Source: Oxalobacteraceae bacterium (lineage in GTDB: Bacteria > Pseudomonadota > Gammaproteobacteria > Burkholderiales > Burkholderiaceae_D). From it: a stretch of 64,000 nucleotides of DNA. Within the stretch, counting starts at the first letter, position 1, and each line of letters starts with the position of its first letter. Shown piece by piece: positions 1-7,962 of this stretch. The stretch is taken from positions 1-64,000 of the forward strand of contig JABTBR010000039.1 of the NCBI GenBank assembly GCA_013284265.1, written 5' to 3'. A model generated the notes under the pieces. It was not told the origin of the DNA, made no database searches, and saw only the letters and a list, made by a program, of their open reading frames with translations. The position numbers and the translations under genes were made by a program.

Positions 1-13
1 TCGTGGGTTCTAA
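1..13. repeat. Possible tail of a sixth copy of the intergenic palindromic repeat
   Basis: The window opens with gtgggttctaa, which resembles the gccgtgggtttt end of the repeat found at 4704, 40308, 44616, 47130 and 56850. Sequence after it (around 14-45) also loosely resembles what follows the 4704 copy. Only the tail is present, so this is tentative. Confidence 0.3.
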
Positions 14-67
14 ATGCGCTGTGCCACGCTTAATTTAACAGCATGTAAGGCTGAGGGGGCCGCAGGT

Positions 68-451
68 TTAAACAGCCTGGTCTTTCATCTGCTTGTGCTG
101 CTTGCGCGAACTAAAGAACCAATACAGCCCGATAGGAATCAACAGCGGCAGCAGCAGCGGCGAGATGCACGCCATCAGCACCACCGCCAGCAAGCCCAGC
201 CCCAGCACCATCAGAATGCCCAGGCCGGCAAACAGCAGGCCCAGCAGCGCCATCACCCCGGTCAGCACCACGGCGGCGATCAGCAGGCCGCCACCGGCGA
301 ACAGGGTGCCGAGGATGGCACCGATCGGACCGTCGAACTCGTCACCATCGACATTCACGTGCATATTGCCGGTATCAATCGAATGCAGCGCCGCGATAGC
401 CAGCACGGTGATGATGGCGATGGGGGCAAATTTTTTCATGGTGCTGTTCAT
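68..451 (-). CDS. Small hydrophobic membrane protein of unknown function
   Basis: A 127-residue protein. The start at 451 is chosen because GAGGA lies about 5 bases upstream (gaacgaggacgcc before ATG). The N-terminus (MNSTMKKFAPIAIITVLAI) looks like a signal anchor. After a short polar stretch rich in Asp and Asn comes a Gly/Leu/Ala-rich block from about residue 42 to 110 that could form two or three membrane helices, then a basic tail with QHKQMKD. An inner-membrane location is inferred. I do not recognise a family. The next gene upstream on this strand would lie beyond 733, so it appears monocistronic. Confidence 0.7.
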   Translation of the reverse strand: MNSTMKKFAPIAIITVLAIAALHSIDTGNMHVNVDGDEFDGPIGAILGTLFAGGGLLIAAVVLTGVMALLGLLFAGLGILMVLGLGLLAVVLMACISPLLLPLLIPIGLYWFFSSRKQHKQMKDQAV

Positions 452-672
452 GGCGTCCTCGTTCGGTGAGTGTTCTATGCGATGCCGTTTGGCATGGTTG
501 AACTGTAGCGGCGCGGCGCATGCGCGGCCATCGGATTGCGACAGAAGGCCCATTTGCCGGGATGGACGGTGGCAGGGCAGGGCCGGAGCGGGGCGGGCCG
601 CCTGCCGGACTTGCCGCTGAGCAGGCCGGTTTGCCCCGGTCTGTGTGAAACGCAAACATTGCGGATTAGTCC

Positions 673-700
673 TTGATTTAAAGATATCACTGCCTATACT
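673..700 (+). promoter_or_regulatory. Sigma-70-type promoter of the 83-residue protein gene
   Basis: TTGATT at 673-678 and TATACT at 695-700 are separated by 16 bases. Transcription would start near 707, giving a leader of about 26 bases that contains the GGAGG in front of the ATG at 733. Confidence 0.6.
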
Positions 701-732
701 GAATACCTGACTTGCGCAGGGAGGACCGTAAC

Positions 733-984
733 ATGGCTTGGCTAGAATTGAGCGAGGGTCAATCGCTACCCTCGAAACTTCACAGCATGCAGCGCCAGCG
801 TAGCGCACAGCACTGTTCCAACGGACCGAAGGGACCGCCTTCGGCGCCGCCTACGATTCCGCCGATTATCATCAACCCCTTCAGCTACCAGATGCCGGAA
901 CCGGCGATCGATCCGCGCGTGACCCCGCTGCGGCCACCGATCACGCCTCCAAGGCGGCCCGCTGTCTCCTGCGAATACGCGTAG
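733..984 (+). CDS. Proline-rich 83-residue hypothetical protein
   Basis: The ATG at 733 sits 8 bases after a perfect GGAGG (720-724) and just downstream of a convincing promoter, which is the main reason to believe this short gene. The protein starts MAWLELSEGQSLPSK. Its second half is dominated by proline (GPPSAPPTIPPIII, then VTPLRPPITPPRRP), so it is probably unstructured. There is no signal peptide or membrane segment and I know no family. It converges on the PEP-CTERM gene at 1176 and shares the terminator at 1124-1149. It could also be a leader or regulatory peptide. Confidence 0.5.
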   Translation: MAWLELSEGQSLPSKLHSMQRQRSAQHCSNGPKGPPSAPPTIPPIIINPFSYQMPEPAIDPRVTPLRPPITPPRRPAVSCEYA

Positions 985-1123
985 CTGCGGCAGGCGCAAT
1001 CCACCACTCGGGAAGTACCGCGGCTGGCGAGCGCCCGCCGCGGCGACGCATCCGCCGCGCATCGACGCGGTCTTGGCTGTTCTCCGAACAGCCCTTGCAA
1101 GCAGCAGTAATTGTTCCAGAATG

Positions 1124-1149
1124 AAAAAACCCGCTTGCGCGGGTTTTTG
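1124..1149. terminator. Bidirectional rho-independent terminator
   Basis: A stem aaaacccgc / gcgggtttt with a 4-base loop and A/T runs on both sides, between convergent genes ending at 984 and 1176. Confidence 0.75.
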
Positions 1150-1175
1150 TGCTGCGTGCGGCGATCTGGTCCGGC

Positions 1176-1823
1176 TTAGTTCTTGCGGCGGCGCAGCAGG
1201 GCGAGCAGGCCCAGGCCGGCACCGAACATCGCATAGGTTTCCGGTTCCGGCACCGACACCACATAGGCGTGGTTATCCGTCTCGAAGGCGTTGATGGCGT
1301 TGCCGTTGCCATCGACCGAGGAGAACTCGATCTTGGTGAAGCTCGGGCCGCCATTGCTATGCACATTCATATAGAAACCATTCGACTGGTTGCCGTCGGC
1401 CATCAGCGAGGCGGCGGCGGCCATCTGGCTGCCGTTCAGCGTGAACACGGCGCTGTTGCCGCTGTAGAAGGTCATCGAGTTATACGTGTCCGGCGAGCCC
1501 ATGTAGAAACCGAAGTAGGAGATCCCGTTGCCGCCGAAGGTGGCGGTGGTCACCGGCATCTGGCCATTGGTGGCGCCCACCGAATAGAAGGCGGTCAGGT
1601 CGCCCGGCGGCTCGGCGGCATAGCCGCCATTGCCGGGGAAGGGAATCACCGTGCCGGTGTAAGTGGCGAAGCCGCTGGGCAACATCAGGTCATCGAAGTC
1701 GAGCGTTACCTGGCCCGACTCGGTGCTGAACATGCCGGGCGAGGCGTTGTAGCTGATCGCTGCGCTGGCGCTGGTGGCGGCAAACGCCAGTGCGGCCGCC
1801 AGCAAGGTTTTGGTCATGGACAT
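1176..1823 (-). CDS. PEP-CTERM sorted exported protein
   Basis: A 215-residue exported protein. The start at 1823 follows AAGAGGG with about 6 bases spacing; an in-frame ATG two codons later is also possible. A signal peptide is visible (KTLLAAALAFAATSASA, cleavage near residue 21). The middle is rich in Gly, Ser, Asn and aromatic residues, typical of surface or matrix proteins. The C-terminus has the PEP-CTERM signal: VPEPETYAMFGAGLGLLALL followed by RRRKN, i.e. Pro-Glu-Pro, hydrophobic helix, basic tail. In this family the tail is processed by an exosortase (EpsH/XrtA type), usually encoded elsewhere with exopolysaccharide genes; none is in the window. The ligand or role is unknown. Confidence 0.9.
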   Translation of the reverse strand: MSMTKTLLAAALAFAATSASAAISYNASPGMFSTESGQVTLDFDDLMLPSGFATYTGTVIPFPGNGGYAAEPPGDLTAFYSVGATNGQMPVTTATFGGNGISYFGFYMGSPDTYNSMTFYSGNSAVFTLNGSQMAAAASLMADGNQSNGFYMNVHSNGGPSFTKIEFSSVDGNGNAINAFETDNHAYVVSVPEPETYAMFGAGLGLLALLRRRKN

Positions 1824-1858
1824 GTGATTCCCTCTTATTGAATGCGTGGAATTCGAGA

Positions 1859-1880
1859 GCCGGGACACAATGTTCCCGGC
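1859..1880. promoter_or_regulatory. Inverted repeat upstream of the PEP-CTERM gene
   Basis: gccggga and tcccggc form perfect 7-base arms around an 8-base centre, about 36 bases upstream of the start codon at 1823. It could be an operator or a leader hairpin. The rest of 1824-2111 is AT-rich around 1895-1965 and holds the divergent promoters; I see no gene there. Confidence 0.35.
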
Positions 1881-2111
1881 GCAAATTTGTAATTGCATAT
1901 TAATAATAGACTTATTTACACGGCAACATATATTTCGTTTAGAGTATTTCGTCGGTATTTGTGGCATATCACACTGCTTTGTAAAATTTTCTGATCCACG
2001 TCCGCAATTTCCCCAGCGGGCGGCGCGCTGTTGCGGGCAAACATCGGCGGCGCGGATGGCCGATTTCGACTATCATCTCAGCCCCTTCCTTTTTAACGCG
2101 AGCAGCACGCC

Positions 2112-2612
2112 ATGAGCACCGACGCCCCAGAATTTGACGACACCCCGGACGATGACGCACCCGTGCAGGAGCCGCGCCTGTGGCAGGGCAATGGCTGGAC
2201 CGCGCGCGTGATCAAGAACGAGGAAGACGAGGGCTGGGCCGTGGCCATGATCAAGGATGGCGAGCCGGAACCGGCGCTGGTCGGTCCCTGGACCATGGGC
2301 CGCGACAAGAAGAATCCCAAGCCGCTCGACGTGAACGCCTTTAACACCCTGGTCAAGACCGCCAACGAGGTGCTGCGCCGCCACGAGCAGCAGCTGCACG
2401 CCCAGTTGCATAAAAGCGTGTTCGTCACCGTCGAGGCGACCCAGTACAAGGTCAACCTGGACATCGTGCCGGACGAGGACGACCCCTACGCGATGCTGAG
2501 CGCCTTCGATGGCTATGGCGAGGAACTGGCCAAGGTGCGGGTCGCGCCGACCTTCAAGCTGAGTACCAGCAGCGCCACCAGCTGGATCGAGAACGACTAC
2601 CGCCGCCCATAA
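2112..2612 (+). CDS. Conserved-looking acidic hypothetical protein
   Basis: A 166-residue soluble protein with no signal peptide. The first 20 residues are strongly acidic (PEFDDTPDDD). The rest looks like a compact globular domain: WQGNGWTARVIKNEEDEGWA, WTMGRDKKNPKPLDVNAF, then a helical stretch with two His-rich parts (RRHEQQLHAQLHK) and a C-terminal beta-rich region. The ribosome-binding site is weak (gcgagcagc). I do not recognise the domain. It is the only gene between the PEP-CTERM gene and the kinase and may be monocistronic. Confidence 0.75.
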   Translation: MSTDAPEFDDTPDDDAPVQEPRLWQGNGWTARVIKNEEDEGWAVAMIKDGEPEPALVGPWTMGRDKKNPKPLDVNAFNTLVKTANEVLRRHEQQLHAQLHKSVFVTVEATQYKVNLDIVPDEDDPYAMLSAFDGYGEELAKVRVAPTFKLSTSSATSWIENDYRRP

Positions 2613-2721
2613 GGGCAGGCATCCATGGCGCCGCGCCGTCACATATTTGTGCATCGCGCTGGCCCCGCTCCGGGCGAACTGATAGTATTTCCTATGCGCA
2701 TCAGAATGGATAGGAAATCCG

Positions 2722-4686
2722 ATGGAAAGTCGTCTTAAACGCCTGGAAGCCGTGCAAGCCATGCTGCTCGAAATCGGCCAGAAGTCGAGCAGCTGCACCG
2801 ACATCAGCGAATTCCTGCAAGCCGTGCACGCGGCGTTGGGCCGCATCATGTATGCGGCCAATTTCTATGTGGCCCTGTGCGACGCCGACCAGCCCGACAA
2901 TGCGGTGCGCTTCGTGTACTTCGTCGATGAAGTCGACGAGGCGCCCGACCGTGGCGAGCTGGTGACGCTGGCCTCGCCCGAGCAGTCGCCCACCGCCTGG
3001 GTGATCCTGAACCGCCAGCGCCTGGTGATGACGGCCGAGGAGCATAACTCGCACGAGGGCGACGGCGGCGCCTGGGGCGTGGGCACCACCGCCGAGCACT
3101 GGCTGGGCTGCCCGCTGCTGGACCAGAACCACCAGGTTCTGGGCGCCATCGTGATCCAGAGCTACGACAAGGAACACACCTTCAATGAGGAAGATCAGGC
3201 GCTGTTCGCGCTGATCGCCAACCACGTATCGAGCGCGCTGCTGGGATTGCGCAGCATGGACAAGCTGGAACGCGCGGTGCAGGAGCGCACCGCGCTGCTG
3301 GCCCACGAAGTGGCCGAGCGGCGCCGCGCCGAAAACATCCAGCGCGCGCTGTACGAGCTGGCCAATCTGTCGGCCACCACCTCGGACCGCGGCACCCTGT
3401 ACATACGCCTGCACGAGATCATCAGCGGCCTGGTCTCGGCCAGGAACTTTCTGACGGCGCTCTATCATCCCGAAACGCGCGAGATCAGCATTCCCTATTT
3501 CGTCGACGAGAAAGACAGCGAGGCACCGGTCAAGCGCTTCGAATACGGCGTCGGCGCCAGCTCCTATGTGCTGGCGCAAAAGCAGGCCTGCCTGTTCGAT
3601 GCGGACAGCTACGCCGCGCTGGTGGCCAGCGGCGAGATGCACGAGCCGCTGGGTAATGTGAACATCGCCAGCTGGATGGGGGCGCCCATGCTGTTGGGCG
3701 ACAAGGCCTATGGCGTGATCATCGTGCAGAGCTATGACGAGTCGATCAAATACACCCAGGCCGATCTGGAGATCCTCGCCTTCATGGCCAGCCATGTGGC
3801 GGTGGCGATCGCGCGCATGCGCGCCGACGATGCGATCCGCACGGCCAAGAGTGCGCTGGAAGAGCAGAACACGGCCCTGAATACGGCGCTGACCTCGCTG
3901 CAGGAAGCCCAGTCGGAACTGGTACGCCAGGAAAAACTGGCATCGCTGGGCCGGCTGGTGGCCGGCGTGGCGCACGAAATCAATACCCCGCTGGGCATCT
4001 GCGTGACGGCCACCAGCCATCTGGTGCAGGAGCTCAAACTCACGCGCGAGGACATGGCGGCCGGCGTGCTGGACGAGGATGGCCTGAACCAGTTCTTCGA
4101 CATCATCGACCAGTCGCTGCGCATCATGACCACTAACACCCAGCGCGCGGCGGCGCTGGTGCGCAGCTTCAAGCAGGTGGCGGTGGACCAGTCCTCCGAC
4201 GATATCCGCAGCTTCAATCTGCGCAAGTACCTGGACGAGGTGCTGCTGTCGCTGCAGCCCAAGCTGAAGGGCAAGCCGGTGCAGGTGGAGATCGATTGCG
4301 ACCACACCATCCAGATGGACAGCTTCCCAGGGGCGGTGTCGCAGATCGTCACGAATATGGTGGTCAATTCGCTGGTACACGGTTTCGAGGGAGGGCAGAG
4401 CGGCAAGATCAAGATCAGCGGCCATCTCGATGGCGAGCATGTGCAGTTCGATTACAGCGATGATGGCGCCGGCATGGATAGCGGCACGCTGGGGCAGTTG
4501 TTCGATCCCTTCTTTACCACCAAGCGCGGCTCGGGCGGCAGCGGGCTGGGGGCGCATATTCTGTACAACCTGGTGACGGGTTCCCTGGGTGGCACCATCA
4601 AGGTGGTCAGCGCGCCGGGCATGGGCTTGCATTACAAGCTGCGCTTTCCGCGCACGCGGCGCAAGCTGAAGGCGGTGCCCGAGTAA
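2722..4686 (+). CDS. Cytoplasmic sensor histidine kinase with two GAF domains
   Basis: A 654-residue kinase with no membrane segment. Two GAF-like domains occupy about residues 20-180 and 215-370; both contain the GxPLLxxxxxxGAIVIQSYD / GAPMLLGDKAYGVIIVQSYD pattern. A coiled-coil linker of about 40 residues follows. The H-box VAHEINTPLG places the phospho-acceptor at His418. The ATPase domain shows the N-box (NMVVNSLVHGF), DDGAGMD and GSGGSGLGAHI. The protein therefore autophosphorylates in response to an unknown cytoplasmic ligand. No receiver gene is adjacent, so the partner is unknown. The start is supported by AGGAAA five bases upstream. The gene ends 17 bases before a palindromic repeat. 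Confidence 0.93.
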   Translation: MESRLKRLEAVQAMLLEIGQKSSSCTDISEFLQAVHAALGRIMYAANFYVALCDADQPDNAVRFVYFVDEVDEAPDRGELVTLASPEQSPTAWVILNRQRLVMTAEEHNSHEGDGGAWGVGTTAEHWLGCPLLDQNHQVLGAIVIQSYDKEHTFNEEDQALFALIANHVSSALLGLRSMDKLERAVQERTALLAHEVAERRRAENIQRALYELANLSATTSDRGTLYIRLHEIISGLVSARNFLTALYHPETREISIPYFVDEKDSEAPVKRFEYGVGASSYVLAQKQACLFDADSYAALVASGEMHEPLGNVNIASWMGAPMLLGDKAYGVIIVQSYDESIKYTQADLEILAFMASHVAVAIARMRADDAIRTAKSALEEQNTALNTALTSLQEAQSELVRQEKLASLGRLVAGVAHEINTPLGICVTATSHLVQELKLTREDMAAGVLDEDGLNQFFDIIDQSLRIMTTNTQRAAALVRSFKQVAVDQSSDDIRSFNLRKYLDEVLLSLQPKLKGKPVQVEIDCDHTIQMDSFPGAVSQIVTNMVVNSLVHGFEGGQSGKIKISGHLDGEHVQFDYSDDGAGMDSGTLGQLFDPFFTTKRGSGGSGLGAHILYNLVTGSLGGTIKVVSAPGMGLHYKLRFPRTRRKLKAVPE

Positions 4687-4703
4687 GAGGGCTGTGTCCG
4701 GGT

Positions 4704-4769
4704 AAACCCACGGCGCAACCCTGGGGTCTGACCCGCCGGGTCAGACCCCGGCTCTTTGCCGTGGGTTTT
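4704..4769. repeat. Intergenic palindromic repeat, copy 1
   Basis: Quasi-palindrome starting aaacccacgg and ending ccgtgggtttt, with an inner core ggtctgacccgccgggtcagacc. It lies between convergent genes and could act as a terminator. Near-identical copies are at 44616, 47130 and 56850, and an expanded copy at 40308. Confidence 0.9.
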
Positions 4770-4837
4770 AAGAACGCGTTGCGGCATGCTTAAGTTTACA
4801 GCGTCAAGGTCAGGCCCTCGTTCTTTGCTTTGGGTGT

Positions 4838-4872
4838 AAAAAAAGTGGCGCCACGGATCGCGCGGCGCCACC
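4838..4872 (-). terminator. Terminator of the regulator-dehydrogenase operon
   Basis: On the minus strand, GTGGCGCC and GGCGCCAC form an 8-bp stem with an 11-base loop followed by seven T. It lies 53 bases past the stop of the gene at 4925. Confidence 0.75.
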
Positions 4873-4924
4873 ATAAACGCTGGCCGCCGGATGCCGGCGG
4901 TGCGCAGGTACAGGCATCAAACTC

Positions 4925-5950
4925 TCAGTCGAAATCCACCACGCGCCGTTCGCGCATGGCTTGCGTCATCGCCAGGCCGATGCGGGTCGCTTCGGTGGCG
5001 TCGTTCAAACTCAGCGACAGCTCGCCGCGGCCCAGCGCGGCGTCGACAAACTCGCGCGCCTCCAGCAAAAACGCGTCGGCGAAGCGGCTGAAGAAATCCG
5101 GCGTGCATTCATGGCGGATGCCGTGCCGGTCCGCGATCTCGACCCGGTTCAGATTGGCGCCCGCGCCCACCGTCAGGCGGCCCTGGGTGCCGAAGGTTTC
5201 GGTCAGGGTTTCATGGCCGTGCGCCATCGTGCGCGAGGCCATGAAGGTGGCCATGCTGCCGTCGCTGAACTCCAGTGTGGCGATGCCATTGTCCACGTCC
5301 TTGAACTCATCCAGCGCCGCATGAATGGCATTGGTGCCGGTGGCGAATACGCGCCGTGGCTTGGGGTTCCCCAGCAGCCAGCGCGCCAGGTCGACATCGT
5401 GCACGCTGCAGTCGAGGAAGATGCCGCCGCTGCTGGCGGAAAAGCGCACGAAGAAGCCGTCCGGATCGTTCTGGTCCATGGTCTGCGAGCGGATCAGATA
5501 GGGTTTGCCGATCAGGCCTTCACGGATCTTGCGGGCGGCGTCGCGGTAGCTGGCATCGAAACGGCGCACGAAGCCGATCATCACTTTCAGATGGGGGTGG
5601 CGCGCCGCTTCCTGTTCCACCAGCAGGCAGTCTTCCAGATTCAGCGACAGCGGCTTTTCGCAGAACACATGCTTGCCGGCCTTGAGCGCGGCGATGATCT
5701 GCTGCGCATGCAGCGACGTCGGCGTGACCAGGAATACGGCCTGCACTTCGGGCCGGGCCAGCAGCGCCGCGTAATCGGCGTAGCACTGCTGCACGCCCAG
5801 CGTGTTGCGGGCCCATTCCAGTTCCTTCTCCACCGGGCTGCACACGGCGACCAGGTTTGCGCCCGGCACGCGCTGGGCCAGGTTCTCGGCGTGGCGCTGG
5901 CCCAGACGGCCCAGGCCCACCACGGCGACATTCAAAGTCGAAAGCGTCAC
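4925..5950 (-). CDS. Gfo/Idh/MocA-family NAD(P)-dependent dehydrogenase, probably inositol or sugar type
   Basis: A 341-residue oxidoreductase. The Rossmann motif VGLGRLGQRHAENL is at the N-terminus, CEKPLSLNLED carries the catalytic Lys, and FLDCSVHDVD carries the Asp and His four residues apart, as in inositol 2-dehydrogenase. The start is a GTG at 5950 with AAGGA seven bases upstream; that Shine-Dalgarno overlaps the stop codon region of the preceding gene, which points to one transcript with 5961 and 6940. The exact substrate (myo-inositol, scyllo-inositol, an inosose or another sugar) cannot be read from the sequence. It is a paralogue of the next gene. Confidence 0.88.
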   Translation of the reverse strand: MTLSTLNVAVVGLGRLGQRHAENLAQRVPGANLVAVCSPVEKELEWARNTLGVQQCYADYAALLARPEVQAVFLVTPTSLHAQQIIAALKAGKHVFCEKPLSLNLEDCLLVEQEAARHPHLKVMIGFVRRFDASYRDAARKIREGLIGKPYLIRSQTMDQNDPDGFFVRFSASSGGIFLDCSVHDVDLARWLLGNPKPRRVFATGTNAIHAALDEFKDVDNGIATLEFSDGSMATFMASRTMAHGHETLTETFGTQGRLTVGAGANLNRVEIADRHGIRHECTPDFFSRFADAFLLEAREFVDAALGRGELSLSLNDATEATRIGLAMTQAMRERRVVDFD

Positions 5951-5960
5951 GATCTTGTCC

Positions 5961-6947
5961 TTACAGGGTGACGACGCATTTTTCGCGCCATGAGGTGGTG
6001 GCCGCTTCGGCCAGTTCCAGCGCCTTCAGGCCATCGTGCACGGTGGTGCGCGGCGCGGTGCCCTTGATCAGGGCATCGAAGAAGTGGGCGATTTCGTCCG
6101 CATAGGCGGCGCGGTAGCGCTCCAGGAAGAAGTTCTCCGGCTTGTCGTGGCTGACGCTGTGGGCGCTGTAGGCCGTCACTTCGGTCGGCTTGTGGTTCCC
6201 GGCCTGCAGCATGCCTTCGCTGCCGAGGATTTCGAAGCGCTGGTCATAGCCATAGGCGGCGCGGCGGCTGGCGTTGATCTGGCACAGGCGTCCGCTCCTG
6301 GTTCGGATGGTCACGGCGGCCGAATCGATATCGCCGGCGTCGGCGATGGCCGGATCGGTCAGGCAGCTGCCGGTGGCGTAGACGCTGACGGCTTCGTCAT
6401 CCAGTATCCAGCGGAAGATGTCGAAGTCGTGGATCAGCATGTCCTTGAAGATGCCGCCCGATACCTTGATGTAGCTGACCGGCGGCGCGCCCGGGTCGCG
6501 GCTGGTCACGGTCAGCACTTCCGGCGTGCCGATTTCGCCGGCGGCGATGCGCGCCTTGACGGCGGCGAAGGTCGGGTCGTAGCGGCGCTGGAAGCCGATC
6601 ATGCACAGCACGCCGGCCCTGGCGACGGCGTCGGCCGCGGCGCGCGCGCGTGCCAATGTCAGGTCGACCGGCTTCTCGCAGAAGATCGCCTTGCCCGCCT
6701 GGGCGGCGCGCACGATCAGGTCGGCGTGGGTGTCGGTACTCGAGGCGATCAGCACCGCTTTGATGGCCGGATCGGCCAGCACCTGTTCGATGGTGGCCAC
6801 CGCCGCGCCATGCTGCTGCGCCAGTGCCTGCGCCGATTCGGCGTGGACATCGGTCACATACTTCAGGTGAACGCCGGGCTGGCGCACTAGGTTTGCTGCG
6901 TGAATCTTGCCGATGCGGCCGGCGCCGAACAGTGCTGCCTCAATCAT
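5961..6947 (-). CDS. iolG: Inositol 2-dehydrogenase-like oxidoreductase
   Basis: About 328 residues of the Gfo/Idh/MocA family. Visible motifs are FGAGRIGKIHAANL (NAD binding), FCEKPVDLTLA (catalytic Lys), GFQRRYDPTF and FKDMLIHDFDIF, which holds the Asp-x3-His pair of IolG proteins. Closer to classical IolG than the neighbour at 4925, so the symbol is tentative. Two ATG codons are adjacent (6950 and 6947); GGAGG is 2 bases from the first and 5 from the second, so 6947 is preferred. The 5' end overlaps the regulator gene by about 8 bases, indicating translational coupling. Role: first oxidation of myo-inositol or a related cyclitol to a keto product. Confidence 0.85.
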   Translation of the reverse strand: MIEAALFGAGRIGKIHAANLVRQPGVHLKYVTDVHAESAQALAQQHGAAVATIEQVLADPAIKAVLIASSTDTHADLIVRAAQAGKAIFCEKPVDLTLARARAAADAVARAGVLCMIGFQRRYDPTFAAVKARIAAGEIGTPEVLTVTSRDPGAPPVSYIKVSGGIFKDMLIHDFDIFRWILDDEAVSVYATGSCLTDPAIADAGDIDSAAVTIRTRSGRLCQINASRRAAYGYDQRFEILGSEGMLQAGNHKPTEVTAYSAHSVSHDKPENFFLERYRAAYADEIAHFFDALIKGTAPRTTVHDGLKALELAEAATTSWREKCVVTL

Positions 6948-7806
6948 CATATCCTCCAGGGTCTTGGGTTTCTTCGATATCCAACTCGAGTTTGTAGGCC
7001 AGCGCGATGAGCAGCGCCTGGCACAGGCACAGGGTGCTTGTCAGGGAACGGAAGGCGTGGGCGCTGCCTTCGGCCACCGTCAGCAGCGCATCGGCGATGC
7101 GCGCCAGCGGCGACATGGTGCTGTCGGTGATGACCACCAGCTTGGCATGCTGGTGGTGCGCCACGCGGGCACAGTATTGGGTCTCCTTGCCATAGGGCGC
7201 GAAGCTGATCGCGATCACCACGTCGCGTTCGCGCACGCTGCGGATCTGCTGGCGGTACATGCCGCCCAGGCCGGACACCAGGTGCACGCGCTTGTTGGTG
7301 TTCTGCAGCGCGTAGGCGATGTAGGTGGCCACCGGGAAGGCACGGCGCACGCCGATCACATAGATATTGTCGGCCTTCTGCAGCAGGGCCACGGCCGCCT
7401 CGAGCTGGGCGTCGTCCAGGCCCTTGGCCAGTTCGCCCAGGCCGGTGCGGCTCGCATCGATGAATTCGCGCGTCAGTTCGCCCACCTGCAGCTCGTCGGC
7501 GCGGGTGGCGATCAGTTTGCGGATGCGCTGCTGGTAATTGGGCGCGGTTTTGGACTGGGCGGTGTAGGACTGGCGGAACACATCCTGCATTTCGCTAAAG
7601 CCGGTAAACCCGAAGCGCTGCGCAAAGCGCACAATAGCCGAAGGCTGGACCTCGCAGGCGGCGGCGATGTCGCTGATTTTTTCCAGCATCAGGCTGGCCT
7701 TGTGCTGTTCGATATACTTGGCGATGACTTTCAGCTGGCGCGACAGCGACTCGTATTCGTCCGCGATCTGCTGCATGAATGTCTCGACCGAGGCTGCATC
7801 CGCCAT
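6940..7806 (-). CDS. MurR/RpiR-family transcriptional regulator
   Basis: A 288-residue regulator. The N-terminal 80 residues form the RpiR helix-turn-helix (SDIAAACEVQPSAIVRFAQRFGF). The C-terminal SIS domain binds a sugar phosphate or cyclitol (NIYVIGVRRAFPVATYIAYAL, then a second half around FAPYGKETQYCARVAHHQ). The start at 7806 has AAGGAG seven bases upstream. It is the first gene of the minus-strand operon with two dehydrogenases and faces a sugar-binding protein gene. The two palindromes at 7855-7905 are the natural candidates for its operators; in rhizobia an RpiR-type IolR controls inositol genes through GGAA-N6-TTCC-like sites. Confidence 0.9.
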   Translation of the reverse strand: MADAASVETFMQQIADEYESLSRQLKVIAKYIEQHKASLMLEKISDIAAACEVQPSAIVRFAQRFGFTGFSEMQDVFRQSYTAQSKTAPNYQQRIRKLIATRADELQVGELTREFIDASRTGLGELAKGLDDAQLEAAVALLQKADNIYVIGVRRAFPVATYIAYALQNTNKRVHLVSGLGGMYRQQIRSVRERDVVIAISFAPYGKETQYCARVAHHQHAKLVVITDSTMSPLARIADALLTVAEGSAHAFRSLTSTLCLCQALLIALAYKLELDIEETQDPGGYDD

Positions 7807-7854
7807 CGTGTGCTCCTTGTTGCGATGGAAGGAATTATAGGAGCGATTGCGAAA

Positions 7855-7874
7855 AATAGAAACATATTTCTATT
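7855..7874. promoter_or_regulatory. Operator-like palindrome 1 in the divergent promoter region
   Basis: aatagaaa and tttctatt are perfect 8-base arms around cata. It lies 49 bases upstream of the RpiR gene. The centre is exactly 30 bp from that of the second palindrome, consistent with cooperative binding on one face of DNA. Confidence 0.6.
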
Positions 7875-7883
7875 GATGTTTTA

Positions 7884-7905
7884 ATTTGAAATGTAAATTT
7901 CAAAT
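7884..7905. promoter_or_regulatory. Operator-like palindrome 2 in the divergent promoter region
   Basis: atttgaaat and atttcaaat are perfect 9-base arms around gtaa, giving GAAA-N6-TTTC. It lies 57 bases upstream of the binding-protein gene at 7963. Confidence 0.6.
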
Positions 7906-7962
7906 ACGGATGACTAAGGGAGGCCGCAGCAAGTTTCCTATCCAAACACTCAGGGGTAGCGC

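Noticed and set aside
2701..4632. A 643-codon open frame antisense to the sensor kinase
   Set aside because: It is His/Arg/Gln-rich with no family motif, a typical shadow of a GC-rich gene; the plus-strand frame has full kinase motifs.
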